From Lineus longissimus (lineage: Eukaryota > Nemertea > Pilidiophora > Heteronemertea > Lineidae): 64,000 nt of DNA. Positions 1-13,214 of the stretch are shown one piece after another. Position 1 is the first letter of the stretch. The number at the start of each line of letters is the position of its first letter. The stretch is taken from the NCBI RefSeq assembly GCF_910592395.1, contig NC_088309.1:12156599-12220598 (forward strand), given 5' to 3'. Both the position numbers and the translations under genes were made by a program. Under the pieces are notes generated by a model that was not told the origin of the DNA, made no database searches, and worked only from the letters and a program-made list of their open reading frames with translations.

Positions 1-1088
1 ATGTCTGATCTGTAGGGAGTGCCATTTAACCACTAATACATGTTATTAGAGACCACTCACCGTAAATCACTTTCCAGATATTGCGGCTAGAGTTGATAAG
101 GTGATAAGAAAAAAGCAATCGTAATCGTGTTAAGAGTGCCACTTGGAAGACTAAACTTAGTCTGTTTTACTTGAAAGACAATCAGAAGGAGCCGTTTTTG
201 GAAAGGTGCCATATTGATACGTAGATCACGAGTTGATTTAATTTTTAACAGAAGCGTCACCCTCAGATCTGACAGCTAGCAATTATTGCCTGGTAAGGAT
301 ATCTTTATGTTACGATGTGTGTGTCAAGTTACATTTATTTGGTACCCACATTTACAAAAATTGAACAGTAGCTGTCCCTTCCCACGCAAGGTTACGGGTT
401 ATAAGCAACCTGAACCTCATGGTCTAATACTCCCTTTAAACGTAGCCAGGGTTTGATAAGATGCAATAACCTTGGTGGTCAAGATGGGTCATAAGATGCT
501 GCCTTGATTTGTAGAATGTGCTGTCAAGGTTCCGGACTTGCGTGACTTAAAAGCAGATGGCAGTCTGCTGGACGGCACACCCAGTGCAGTTGGGAGTTAT
601 AAGAGGCAAGATAACCGATAAAACTGCCTCAAAGACTTTGGGGTCAGTGGGGTAGTGATCATCGGTAGTGATAAGAGTGTCGGGGTCTCAATCTTGAGAC
701 TGTGGGTTCAATACCCTAGTTTCTACTGACCAGAAGTATTAGTATAAATAGGAGCACGAATTATTGAAGCCTTAGTCTTTAATTGAAGAATTAGTCTTTA
801 TAAATTCTTGATAGGAGCCATTCTGGACTGAAAAGCTAACCTGCCATAAACCAGCATCCCATTCAGGAGGAGTATAAATGCTCCTTGTCAGTAGCTACGA
901 TATTGCGTATAAACCTGCAATAAAGCTCCGTTTTGCTCAAGCTGTAGCGGAGCAGGTGTTTACCTATATTTACTTTCACTGAGATAAAAGGCTGGCTGCA
1001 GTTGCAGTTGTTTCAGACTCATTGACAACAGAGAAGATTAAAGGGTAAAGAGAATATTTTATTGATTTTTGCCAATATTTCTCCTTTT
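1..1088. other. no gene seen
   Basis: AT-rich spacer. GTGGGTTCAATACCC at about 703-717 resembles a B box of a decayed tRNA-derived SINE, and CCTGAACCTCATGGTCTAAT...GTGGTCAAGATG at about 409-488 recurs in diverged form at about 9479-9550. Confidence 0.4.
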
Positions 1089-1140
1089 TAGCTCACCTCT
1101 TAGCAGAGGTGAGCTTATCCCATACCGTGGCGTCCGTCGT

Positions 1141-1173
<33 letters not shown>

Positions 1174-2372
1174 GCGTCGTCGTCGTCGTCGTCGTCGTCC
1201 GTCGTCCGTTAGCAGGGCACGTTTCGTAACTGTTAGGCACCTTCTCCATAGAGCTATACCCTATACTACACTATACGCAAACAATGGCTTCACAAAGGGT
1301 GCATGACCATGAAACTATTGTTCGCGTATAGTATAGTATAGGGTATAGCTCTATGGAATAGGTGCCTTAGAGCTATTGAGTTGAAACTTGGTACACATGT
1401 ACCCTTATGTAATGACACCTGGGAGACCAAGTTTCGGTCCGATTCGTTTCATGGTTTGGCCACCAGGGGGCCAAACGTTAAAAGTGAAAATATGCAATAT
1501 CTCCCTCAATAGTAGTCGGGAAATTTTGAAAAAAATATGGTAGGTACTTCTAGCAAAGGTGCATCATATATCCTCCGGGTTTTTGATTTGACCTCCTTTT
1601 CAAGGTCACAGAGGTCAAATGGTGTAAATTGGCCGTTAGGATGTAACGATGGCACGTTTCTAAACTGCAATGACTATTGATACCAAATTTGGTACACATT
1701 TACCCCTTAGTCAGCTGATCTCAGGGACCGAAGTTTGGTCCAATATGATTCACCACTTGACCACCAGGGGGCAAAATCCAAAAAGCTTAAAAATGTGATT
1801 ATTCCTTAACTTCTTGCCCGATTGCCACCAATTTGATATCATGGGTACATCTAACCACCATACAGTATATGTCACACAGGTTTTTAATTTGACCTTCTTG
1901 TCAAGGTCACAGAGGTCAAATGGCGTAAATTCGCCGTCAGGCCGTAACAATGGCACGTTTCTTAACTGCAATGACTATTGATCACAAATCAAGTACACAT
2001 GTACCCCTTGGTCAGGTGATCTCAGGTACCGAAGTTTGGTGCGATCTGATTTGCCGTTTGGCCTCCAGGGAGGGGGCCAAATCCTAAATTCTTCAAAATG
2101 CCATTATTCCTAGTAATGACTTGCCCGATTGGCACCAATTTTATATCATAGGTACATCTAATTCTAACAACCATTCAATGTGTCACCCGGGTCTTCTTTG
2201 ATTTGACCTACTTTTCAAGGTCACAGAGGTCGAATGTACTGTAAATTGGCCATTTTGGGGAAATTGTAATTGCTTGGACCTACATCAAACCTAACACTAC
2301 ATGACACAAGACCATGCTCTTTATCCATCTTTCCTCCACATGAGGTGAGCACAATGGCCCTGGCCATTTCAT
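1089..2372 (+). mobile_element. (TCG)n-headed repeat element, copy 1
   Basis: It starts with a hairpin (AGCTCACCTC ... GAGGTGAGCT), then a (TCG)n tract at about 1136-1205, then diverged ~300-bp modules with 'TTCAAGGTCACAGAGGTC', 'GGCACGTTTC' and 'CCACCAGGGGGC', and ends GAGGTGAGCACAATGGCC...CCATTTCAT. Nearly collinear with the copy at 51251-52422 except for a 131-bp insertion at 1236-1366. No coding capacity; Arg/Asp homopolymer ORFs here are triplet-repeat artefacts. Confidence 0.75.
1236..1366. mobile_element. 131-bp MITE with TTA target duplication (PIF/Harbinger-like)
   Basis: Long terminal inverted repeats of about 43 bp start GGCACCT and contain CCATAGAGCTATACCC; flanks are TTA at 1233-1235 and 1367-1369. 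The homologous element near 51418 has the uninterrupted site (ACTGTTAGAGCTATTG), so the insertion boundaries are certain. A TTA duplication fits PIF/Harbinger transposition. Confidence 0.85.
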
Positions 2373-4633
2373 TATAAGGATTGATTGGAAACGTAACCCG
2401 TGTTGGTTATTTGTTGGTCAGCGCTGGCATCATTTCAAACCTACTTCGTTTTTCTAAATCATCCATCAATTGGTTCTTTGTTAAAAGTAAGCTAAGTAGA
2501 CTCGCAGGAGTGGTTTAAACAACCGTGAAGGCATTATACAGTTTTACCGGCCATGTAACCTTTAGATAATGCCAGGTTTGACTAATAGGTTTTCCATTGA
2601 TTGGCTTTGTGCTTGAAATTATCGCATTAAAAAGTGGTTAGGTTCTTCCGGTTGGAAAAAGTGAATCTCGACATCTAACGTCGCCGTTGTGACTTGCGTT
2701 AGAGTGTGAAACGAGGTAACTGTCGGAATAATTCGGAACTGTGTCCAAAAGTGACAGAGAAAACAGTGATTCCTGAGCCGTACATGATAGTTAATGGGAT
2801 TGATTATTCTTATAACCATTATCTACGGCACACTTGAACTTTTCTTCCAATTAGAAAAGTGAACGTCGACACTGTTGCGCACTATTGATTGTGGACACAC
2901 GCAGCGAAAGAAGAGGAAATGCGACAGTCAGACGAAAGACAGCAGTCATGTGGTTTCAGAACGATCGATTAATGCACTTTTTTCTTTGCCAAGAGTTTGG
3001 TTGACCGAGTGTTACCTTAATCCACCTGCCTAAATCTCATGACATACAGTTAATATGAAAAAAAATTTGCATCGATTTATTTTTGTGGTTTGCAAAGATT
3101 TCTAAACGACTTGAGATTTTTCTTTTCGTAGACTAGAAAGTTTCTTTCAAATTCTCCAAACAAAGATATAAACATTTTTGCGATATTAGGTTTTTCGCAA
3201 ATTTACAAAAAGGAGCTGTTGGTAACATAGCAAGGTTCTACACCGTTTTAGTTGTACCCTTCAGAAATGAATGATGTTAATGGCAATTTTTACCCCCGCT
3301 ACCTCTCGGGCAACCGACATGGCCACAGAGATATGCATGTATAGGTCCTCCTCGCATGGCTTCTGTCAGTTTGTCCGTCCGTATGTACTTTATGGCATTC
3401 TGTGGCGCATCAGGTGTATGTTGATGAAAGTAAGCGTTAAATGATAAAACTCAAGAATAAAGACTAGAAAATGCTTTTATCTAAATCTCCATGTACATTA
3501 AAACTAGGCCTTTTTGTGCAAAACTGAAGTAAAAGCATTTGATCTATATCATAATACTATAAGGCGGCTCGCTAAAGTGCCATTTGGGGGTCGTGTTTCG
3601 TCTCGAAATTTTGCACGTTTGCAGGTGATATGTTATCCTGATGCAACGTCATGTTTATTTTCGGAAATTTACTTCAGCGGAGCAGTAATGAGGGATTTTT
3701 AATCGGACACGGTCAATTCTCCTTATCACTCACGGAAGCCAAGCCATTGCTGTTCAGTTATGCAGGGGATTAATGAATCACCTGCACTCCCTGTGGGGTG
3801 AATAACACTACCTGTTGAACGGCTGGCTGTAGGGGGATGATTGGAACAGCCTGTACACGTGTTGACCTGCTGAACCAAGGTTAATGTTATTTTCAATCCA
3901 CGATTGTAGGTCACCTGATCTTCGAGATTTCGCGGGAAAGAAATTGTAAACAAACGCATGTGTGCAGTTCAAATGTAAACAAAAATGTATTTTGATACTT
4001 TTGGTTGCTGGACTTGGGTTTTCCCGCAGTAAGGAGCTGGGGTCAAATTGATGGTCTATCGTATATTGGTACTGTATTAGCCAGAGCTAGCCCTTGATTA
4101 TGAAGGGATTTTCAAATTAAAGGTTACAATGGTATGTTAATGTGCTCACCACAGCTTTCAAAACTTGATGTATCTGAAGAGGCACTCTGAACTTGGCATG
4201 GCCTTATCAAGGAGCTGCTCACGGTGCTGAACTTCTAGCTTGCCTGTCGACTAAGTGCCTTGCCCGAGATCATGCTACATGTAGGAGGAGCACGCATTTT
4301 AAAGTTTTAGTAGTGATAGTGCAATTGGTCCGAGCCATTTGGAGGCCGACATGTGAAGGCCTATCTGGGTTCTCCTTCATCTCCGTATAAAAAGGGGCAT
4401 ATTGCTGACTAAGGAACGAGGTATATTCACATTGCCTCATCATCTCATTCGGACCAATTGATTTACTTTTATATGCACGCATACAGCACGTCACAGGGTC
4501 CGAGTCTGTGGACAAATGGTTGGTTTAATTTGTCTATTCGATATTGCTCCTTTGATATTGCATTATATTTTCATTGCAATTCAATCTATTCAAGGTATAG
4601 CCCATTTGAACCTGCCTGCGCCACGGGTACAAT
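2373..4633. other. no gene seen
   Basis: Short unrelated open frames only; no splice-consistent exon or recognisable protein on either strand. Confidence 0.45.
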
Positions 4634-4663
4634 GCTAGTAGTCTTTATTCATATCACCCATTG
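4634..4663. repeat. end of the 116-bp CACTG-MITE family
   Basis: TAGTCTTTATTCATATCACCCA matches the right end of the complete MITE at 45959-46074; the other end was not found. Confidence 0.45.
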
Positions 4664-5095
4664 TGTCTGTAATTTGTTGATGGTGTTACTTTCTGTCTTA
4701 AGTGAATACCAGGTGTGAAAGCAAAATTTCAGGAAGTAGTATTTTTCTGAAATACTCAGCTCAACGAAAATCAACCCTGCTGGATCATGATCCTATTTTC
4801 AAAATAAGATAAAACAAAAAATGTTCTCTTGTGTCTGATGTAGATTTGCTAAAACTTTGAAAACTTTATGATTCGATTGAAAACATTGGTGAATATCTAT
4901 AAAACAACCAATTTTTTCGTGATTCAAGAGACTGCTTATTCCAATTGCTAGATGCAGTGAACAGTGAAATGTTTGCAAAGCTAAACGGTTGCGAATTGAC
5001 TCATTTTCAATTGGCAAGAGACTAGTTGTGTCTAGATTGGTTTGGTCCCATGTAAACAGTCCTTTGACCAGATGTATTTATGTTCAATTTATATA

Positions 5096-5260
5096 CAGTC
5101 AAAGTCACAATTTACATCCTCCCTACTTTGCGTCAGATACGCACAACGCACGCACGAGTTGCCCGCTTATCTCTGTGTTTCGCATGTATTTCTCGGGACC
5201 TACCCATTGGGTAGGGCGTTACTAACGCGAATTAAGGGATGTCAATTGTGATTTGGACGG
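5096..5260. mobile_element. Tc1/mariner-type MITE, copy A
   Basis: The ends CAGTCAAAGTCACAATTTACATCC and GGATGTCAATTGTGATTTGGAC are inverted repeats, with TA on the left. The right end has GGACGG in place of GGACTG. Member of a family with copies at 10247-10426 and 12248-12401. Non-coding. Confidence 0.65.
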
Positions 5261-5549
5261 CATATTTGACTTGCCCATTTATTCAAAAGTTATTACATTT
5301 GAGTTCTGTACCAACATTGCTATAACTTAGATTATACATGTAAAAGGGTTAACCAACAGATGCCGAATTTATGAATGAAAACCTTTCGCAGTGTGAATTT
5401 TTCAATGAAATCTTACAGGCTGGTGTTTAAAAATACTCATGTCGGTTCGCTTTTCTGTGAAACCCCACAAGATATGTTTAAGATTAACTGGCTGTATAAA
5501 CTTATCTAAAGTTTGAAAGGTAATATGCATTTAACCTGTTGATTTCTCG

Positions 5550-7898
5550 TCAGAATATAGGCTGGAACTTGGGTGAAAAGGAAAAGAGGAGATAAGGACG
5601 ATTGGATCTCCGAAACTTATCAGCGTTTCTTCGCAAAGTATCAGCCTCTCTCTGGGACTTCTCCATCCTCTTTCCGGCGTAATGCACATGCACGCCACCC
5701 CAGCCTCCCACGCAACAAAGAATAGTAACTCCTGTTACTAACAATAGCGCAACACCATGGAAGAATTCTTCAAATGCTAAACAAACATCGTATCATCTGA
5801 AAAACTTCTCAAGTTCTCTTAAGAAACAAGTGGCACCTGCTTGAACAGAATGCCATGTTCATGATATTTACTTATGATAATCTAAATGTTTTTTAACTTT
5901 CTTCACAACATTCCCGGCTAGGAATCAAAATCAAAAGAACAAACTTCCATTCACAAATGTTTTGTCCAAATTGTATAGGGCTCTGGAGCACCAACTACTA
6001 GTTAGATTTCTTTACAGCTTGTGAAAAATTGCTTTGTTAACCAACAGTTTTCTTATTTTAGTAACCATGGCAACAAAGTAAAAGTTTTGTGTAGGTATTT
6101 GTGTACATTGACGTAGTGAATTGAACTTGGACATCCGTCCTCTAAATGACCTTTGGACTCTGCTGAAAAAAAATTAAAATTTCTGCACCCTCAGTGCCGC
6201 ACCCCTCCTGTGGTCTGAAAGCTATACTGCTATATGTGATCTATTAACCCTAAAATTAGCCAGTTTGCGCTCCAGAGCCCCAAATGGTGCAGACAAAATA
6301 TTTACGAACGGACTATAGAAAGTGAAAACTGACCTAAATCGTCATATTATTTCTAATCATATTTTTCAATGAAAATGAATGTGTAGTTACCCTTGATATT
6401 TTCATTCATCCGATTCTTGAGATGTATTACAAACAAACCAGCAAAAGTCTCTGCCTACATAGGCAATCTTCCATACTTCCATTCATAATTTTCATTCATA
6501 AAGGAGGTGTACGTAGGTGTCCAAATTTACATGTTGAATACTCAAAGAAGGCTGTTTTAAATTATTTAAAATTGATCTACTCAAGATAGTCAAACTTTTG
6601 ATGGCAGACATTTTTAACCAGATTTTCAAATGAATTACTGAATTTGGTGGGGCGTTAGCGTGGTCAGTCCTGTCCCCAAAAAACATGGTGGACATTTGTA
6701 GATCTATTTTATGTCGAATGAGTTTGCTTCCTTTCGACATTGGGCGCAGTTTGGTTCACCGTATAGCCACTAGAGGGTGTTTTACAAAAACACAAAAAGT
6801 GTGAGTACATTATGTACTCCCCTAATATTGGTCTCAGAATGATCATTTCATAGGAATTACGTGCTTCCGTTTAAAAAATCAATCAAAATATTGCTAAAAA
6901 TTTTGGAACGAGTCATCTTTCAAATAAATCCCGACTGCCGAGTTAATATTGGTTGCAGCCAACCTGCTGTGACCGTATCACGTCCTTAACATCATTCAGT
7001 TGTCTCGATCGAATTTTTTTTTTAAGTAAGTATTCATTAAGTATTTACACAATTGAAGCAACTAATTAATTCAATTTTTATTTTCAAATTCTGACTTAAC
7101 TTCGATGGACCTGATGAATCAGTAATAAAAATTGAAAGGCAAAATTTACTGAAAACTTGTGAATACATGACAACGAGATTTACTGAAAACTTTTAAACAT
7201 ATGACCCCATTAATTATTTTAAATACTTACGATCGTAAAGTTGATGCTGAATGGATAATTTATAGAAATGAACTTTTGTTTCCAATACGCGTGTATTCAC
7301 ATTTGAGACTGCATCAACAAAAGTAAAGGCTTACAAAAATGTGAATATTTACAGTACACATCCGGAATGGATTCAGAAGAAAAACTGCATAAAAGATACC
7401 CTTGAACTGTATCCTATGTAATTTATCAATGAGGCAATAGGCAAATCCCACATTAATACGATTCATTAGGAAATATTTCATAAACAATTTGATGTATCAT
7501 TATTCACTTTATCAAGAAGAACTATAGTGACTGGTTGTTGATTATGCCACAAAAGGAAAAAGTTATAATATATAATATACATGTATAACATAGTAAATAT
7601 AATCAGTTGCCTCTTTCGAATTTCAACATCATCAAATGAGGCAGAAATTAAATTACAAATTATACAAAAATACTTCATTGCCAAAGGGATTTCTTTAAAT
7701 GACAGTAATGAGTTTTAGGCCCTTAAAGGTACAGGTTTCTGAAAAATGTGGTGAAGACAAAAAATGAAATCATTGACACTGAAACAATACAATTGAAATG
7801 AAGTGGGAAATAAATCTGAAAAATATTCTTATGAACTTACCTTTCACTATTACTGATAGAGCAAGAAGTGTCCACAGGATTTGTACTAAAGTCCTCAT
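5550..7898 (-). CDS. putative small single-pass membrane protein, two exons
   Basis: Model: exon 1 at 7841-7898 and exon 2 at 5550-5776, both minus strand. Exon 1 starts MRTLVQILWTLLALSVIVK, a typical signal peptide or N-terminal hydrophobic segment, and ends in phase 1 at a strong GTAAGT donor. Exon 2 follows a TTTGTTTAG acceptor, restores the same frame (joint codon GCA) and runs to a TGA, giving 94 residues. After a short acidic/aromatic stretch it has a second hydrophobic segment (about residues 28-44, GVALLLVTGVTILCC), then a Gly/His turn and a basic, Arg-rich tail with a likely short helix (KRMEKSQREADTLRRNADKF). This fits a type I membrane protein with a short cytosolic tail. I do not recognise the family. 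The 2.1-kb intron could hide another exon. Support is the splice signals, the phase match and the hydrophobicity pattern only. Confidence 0.42.
5957..6302. repeat. fold-back element around GGGCTCTGGAGC
   Basis: The arms at 5957-5990 (TTTTGTCC...GGGCTCTGGAGC) and 6268-6302 (GCTCCAGAGCCCC...GACAAAAT) are imperfect inverted repeats, about 280 bp apart. No target duplication was identified. Confidence 0.5.
6303..7840. other. intron of the 5550-7898 gene; nothing recognised
   Basis: AT-rich, with only short open frames. An additional small exon cannot be ruled out. Confidence 0.4.
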
Positions 7899-8271
7899 GT
7901 TCTCCTCAGGTCCTAATTGTCTTGAGGTGTTTTTGATTTCCATCTGCATATTGCTGTTGTCCATAGGTACATCCTACTTTATATTGCCGTCTGACAGCCG
8001 GAAGAGGCCAATCCAAATACCCCTTGTGCCAAATATGGTGGAGCCACCTCAAGGGGAACCACATAATTCGAGCCAAACCACTCCCCTTCGAGTCACATGT
8101 TGTTTGAAGGACGTGACGTAGAATGGTGCCAAAGAGGTTCATTCATCTGGATTTACCTACTGGAATTGTTTCTTAAAGCTGAACTGTTTGCCAAACACCC
8201 ACGACCACTTGTTAAGTTTTTACACACAAGCATTTGACTATTTGATCAAAGTGAGGAATACATGTCATCCA

Positions 8272-8310
8272 ATAATAAAATGGCCAGGGGCCATTGTGCT
8301 CATCTCAACC
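8272..8310 (-). repeat. end fragment of the (TCG)n element family
   Basis: AAATGGCCAGGGGCCATTGTGCTCA is the reverse complement of the right end of the three long copies; nothing else of the element is present here. Confidence 0.55.
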
Positions 8311-9120
8311 AGGAACTTCACACTCGTATCGTATCTATTCACCCTGGAAAGTAGGTCGCAAGAACTAAAAATTGCTAAACATTTGGCGGCGGATTTGCAC
8401 GCAAACAAGAATATGCATACCAGGTGAAAATATCTGAGGTCAAATAATCCTAAATTATGCACCTTCATTAAGATAAACTTAAGGTTTTTACGACTTTGAG
8501 TAGTAGGTCAATGTAAGATCCTGAGTATTATGTAATGAATGTTCATTGGATGCACCCATGTTAGAAATGTGTTCGCAAGTAGTGCAAAGAATATGCCAAG
8601 AATAGTGACCTAATATCAAGGTCAAAGGTTTTACTTCAACTCTAACATCACACTGCAAGGTAAGCAGAAAAGTCCCAAGACCTTTTTACAGTGTTTACAA
8701 TTGTTGATACTACCATCTATCTGAGGAAATCGGGGATTGATATTCACTTCTCCAGTCCGGCACACAAACCCTCAAGTAATTCCTCTCAGTGCCGCAAAAC
8801 AAAATGCACCCAATGAAAGCGTCGCTAGAATCTAGCATCATTCCATTCATAGAAATCATTAGAAGTACTCGAACCGGTTCCAGTATGAGTGGATCAACTC
8901 AACATCCGAAGTACTCAAAATCTGATATTTATAAATATCGGATGTTTAGTACTTCAGCCAATGGGAGGAAATGTGTTAGAGTTTTGTGTAAGGGACGGAG
9001 AAGCGAACGTTTACCCCTGATTTCCTCAGAATGTACTACAATAGTAATTCTGTCTCCCTTGCCCTCTCAAAAAATAACCAAGTCATCTACGCTTAGCGAA
9101 CTTTATTTATTATGACCCTG

Positions 9121-9730
9121 GTGGGCTTATTATAAACCGCGAGATGCGGAATGCGAAATCGCGAGATGCCAACCTCGGTGTGAGTACCATGCGCCGGATG
9201 TATTGCAAATATATGAACCTGAAAAGGCGAGCATTCATGAGACCGAGGCTGTAGTAGGGAGCTATCCTTGTTTTGATTGGCCCATTGAAATAGTCTCCGC
9301 TATGCCATATGTGGAATTTGACCTAATTTATAGCCTAGTTTCGATGGTCAGACTGTCCCACGCTATTTTTAAGGACCAGACGTTCACCGAGTGCATGCCC
9401 TGTCTTATCGGTCAATCATGTGTATGGTGACTTGTGCCGCCAGGTGTAACGGGAAAATAATCTTAATACATGCAGCATCCTGAACCTCGTGGTTATTATA
9501 CTCACAGTATATCTTGATAAGCTGCAAAAACCATTGTGGTCAAGATGAACATGCAGTTGCAGGTAGCCTTTGTATTGTCTTCGGCCCTACTATCATTGAA
9601 TGGAGAAGTGGACAGCAGCATCAGAAATGGTGATTGTCATGGTCCAGGGAAGTAGAACATCTTGTGGCAGAAAATAATGATTACTCATTTCGCGATTTCT
9701 CATCTCGGTTTATAATAAGCCACTGTGGTG
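9121..9730. repeat. fold-back element, GGCTTATTATAAACC arms
   Basis: GTGGGCTTATTATAAACCGC at 9121-9140 is inverted as CGGTTTATAATAAGCCACTG at 9707-9726, and further inside the GCGAAATCGCGAGATG and CATTTCGCGATTTC segments also pair. The ~540 bp between the arms has no convincing gene. Confidence 0.55.
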
Positions 9731-10246
9731 CTCACAAGTTCATTCATGATTCCTACTTGCCGTACCCATTAACTAGTCTTCACACCCACCCACGCAATTT
9801 CTGCTCCATCCTTCATCAACACTATTTTTCCAAAGAAGTGCTCAAGGTATTCATGTAAACTAAAGCCGGAACAAATCCAAGATAGCGCTAAATTTTTACC
9901 ACATCAATCATATTCTGACAGCTGTGTGCTGTGAGACTATTTTCCACCTTTCTGCATTTCTAAAGCGTCTCTTTCACGGAAATCTGCTTGGAATAATTGA
10001 TAGAGAGAGTGTTTACTTCTCATCCATGGCCAGGGATTGCATCAGCTCCGTCACACCTTAGAATATTGCTCCAATGACTTTGAATGAGAGCAACAAACAT
10101 TCCGTTTTCGTTAAAAAAATCTCACAATATTCATTTTGGCAAATTTTTCCAGTCAAAATATTTTTCACAATTTTTATTTTTGTGTAGCTATATTTGCAAA
10201 GTCTGTAAAACTAAAACACCTGCAGTAATTTTGCGGTTTATATTAC

Positions 10247-10426
10247 AGTCCAAGTCATAACTGACATCCTTCATATTTCACGTCAGTTACGCGCACGTAC
10301 GCGTAAATTGAGTGACACGTTTATCTCTATGTTTCACATGTATTACGCGCAACCTATGCACTGGGTAGCACGTCAGTGGCGCGCCAATGACGGGAATTAA
10401 GGGGATGTCAATTGTGATTTGGACTG
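10247..10426. mobile_element. Tc1/mariner-type MITE, copy B
   Basis: CAGTCCAAGTCATAACTGACATCC ... GGATGTCAATTGTGATTTGGACTG is flanked by TA on both sides. The centre is rich in CpG palindromes such as CGTACGCG. Non-coding. Confidence 0.75.
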
Positions 10427-13214
10427 TATCTCACTGTATTGCGATGTGTCATGGCAAAATTCTATTTCACAAATTTCTTCACAAATGATTTCAAGATGCA
10501 TTCGTTACTACAGAGTTTCTGATTGGATATTCTGTAAAATAATCTGTGAGTTATCCTGAGGTGTCCCGTTGAAAGCTTGTCAGATGAAGGATTGTGCACT
10601 ATTCTAATAGGTCTCAATACTTTATGAATTGGTCAAATCATTTGTGGGATCTGCTCCTCCCAGGAAGTATGCCTCGTGACAAGATTAACTTATAATTTTT
10701 TTGTGCTAATGAATATTTGAATGACGAGGTAGGCAAATACGAATTGTGACCTTAAAGGGGAGCTATAGGCAGGAGCTATGGTGGGGAGTTTTGGCTGACT
10801 AGTATTCAGTTAGGTGCCTGCGTTGTGTTTGATACAGTCATAATCATATTCCTCACACAAGCGTGAATCATAGTTTGATGTACCACTGTGAGATGGGAGA
10901 GACACCTATCGGTAACTTCGTGAAACTTATCTGACCTACCTGGAACCTGCCTATTGTCTCCCTTGAAAGGGGGAGTTTCTCAGCTCATTTTTTGCCAAGG
11001 TTTATTCCTGTAGACATGATAGATACTGATTGTCATATATTTATTGAATTTGTGATAGTCAATGGTGAGTGGATTACGGTACACCTCAATCTATTCCGAA
11101 TTCTTGTAGGAGATGGACAACAGCAAAATCTTGTCAGAAAAAGCAAAAAACCTGAAGTACTGCCTTGTTGTACTGCCGTGATAGGGGTCACTCCTATCTC
11201 GCTTTATATTGAAACTGTTCACCCTTGTTCAAAGAATCCTAATAGCATCCCGCGAAGTTACTATTTATAGCTCACAAGGTCATTTGCATAAGATATTGAT
11301 GACGTTTTAGTCACGTGACAGTCGGACATCGACACTTATTTCTACGCATTTTAGCTTATTTCAAAGTCAATTATCTTTGACCCTGCATTGTTCTTAGCAT
11401 GAATGATACCATAGAGTCAGAGAGAGAAATATTCAGAACAATTATGTAGTATTTCCAACACTCGGACATGTGCCAGATTGAATCTAACTGCCCTAGTTAG
11501 AAAGCCTGAATCCATTACGAAACCGCATGTTTGTCCGACATTGCCTGTAATTCAGCGATGGGGAAATAGAGGGCAGCAGCTGCAGTGACGTCATCTTCGC
11601 GGAATGCTATTTGGATGTTTGCTGATTTCACACAAAAAATGCAGCAGTTAAACCAAATGTCGCATTTCATCTAAAACTTCGAAATACCAGAAATACTTAC
11701 TCTCCCAGAATCGGACTAAGCATGACCAAAGACAAGCCGTTTGATACAAAAAACTGGCAACTTTTTCAAGACATTTTAGGCCTTTTTTGTGCTGTGCCAT
11801 TTTTTGTAAAATACGTTTTACTCATCTTACCAATTTGCCCCCCTAGTGCCCACCTATTGTCCCCCTTTAAATTCAGTATGTCTACGATATGGCCCCAGGT
11901 CCACTTTTGTTCAAATTGCATGAACTTTATGAATCAATTCATACATTTTAGTAATCTTGCTCATGGATTTTCTTCTCTCCGGAAGTGTGCTTTTGTCATC
12001 ATTAAATTCTTCCATGCCATTCAACATTGTTCAAGATATCTGCTGTGAAATATGTATTATTCTTTGTTTAAAAAAAGTTATTGTTGTGAGTTAAGTTTAG
12101 TCACCAAACAACTTGCATGAGGGAGGATTTTTACTTGACCTGGTTTATGACATTGTGACAATTCACCGGCAAAGGTGCAAAGTGAACTTTGTCCCATTTT
12201 CATTGTAAATTCATGGCATTTCCAGATTGTGTGTTTGATGCAGTCTACAGTTCAAATCACAACTGACGTCTGTCCTGCTTCGCGTCAGTGACGCTCGACG
12301 TATTATTACGACTTATGCGCGACTTATGCGCGACCTACACGTTATTTTGCGCGTCAGTACCAATGACGCGATTTACGGGATGTCATTTGTGATTTGGACT
12401 GTATGTTTGATTAAAAGACAACGAGCATCATGCAATCATGGACTGTTCTTAGGAGAGGGAAGGCACTTATATTATCTACAAGCCGAAAAGTAATTTCTCC
12501 ATGGGTTGTCAAATACAACAATTGATAATTGGCGGTTTTGGAGGTACATTGTACAATATATACCCTCATTTAGTACCAGTTCATTTTCAGGCCAGGAAAG
12601 GCTGAGATTGCCCATCATTGAGTAAAAGCCAGTCACGATTTCCAGACCGTTTTGTGAATGGATTCGCTTTGCAAGCTTGATAAAGGCTAATTTTGTACGC
12701 CTTTCTGAGTGGTTCCAGCCAATCAAGGCATTACCTGTAGTGTGGTTAGTGGGTCGAAAATAAGCTCTAGTAGGCGAGAGGTTTCATTCAAAAGTTTCAA
12801 AGTAGACTTCCTCATGTAGACTATGAAATTGTTCTTTGTCGACAAAAAATTTAATGGACTAATTGTATTGTATTAATGCCGAAGTCTATTCAGTTTTGGT
12901 CAAGCACATAGACAACAAAACCAGAGGCGATTCAATGACTGCTTCAGCTAAAAAACAACTTATTTAGCAAATAAGCAATGCTTATTTTCAATTCACACAT
13001 TTTCTCTTGAGTTGCGAGTGTAAAGCGCCACGAAAACAAGCGATTTAAATTGCTGTGATCTATGATTATCATCGCTGCTATAAAGATCTCTTGTCTGCGG
13101 GTGAAACAGGTCACGGTATTCACTGGGTTTGTTATTGATCGCAAGTCGCTGGCCGCAGTCACCCATTATTGTCACAGACACTTACCACCTCTAACGAGCA
13201 ATTTTTGTTGTCTG
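10427..13214. other. intergenic; only the 12.2-kb MITE identified
   Basis: The longest frames (10992-11270 and 11722-12048, plus strand) have no recognisable domains or splice context and look like chance. Confidence 0.4.
12248..12401. mobile_element. Tc1/mariner-type MITE, copy C
   Basis: The inverted ends CAGTTCAAATCACAACTGAC and the complement of GTCATTTGTGATTTGGACTG are flanked by TA on both sides. The interior repeats GACTTATGCGC twice. Non-coding. Confidence 0.72.

Noticed and set aside
1109-1306. 65-residue poly-Arg open frame
   Set aside because: It is a translation of the (TCG)n tract in the repeat element. The same artefact gives poly-Arg at 32300-32653 and poly-Asp on the minus strand at 51242-51481.
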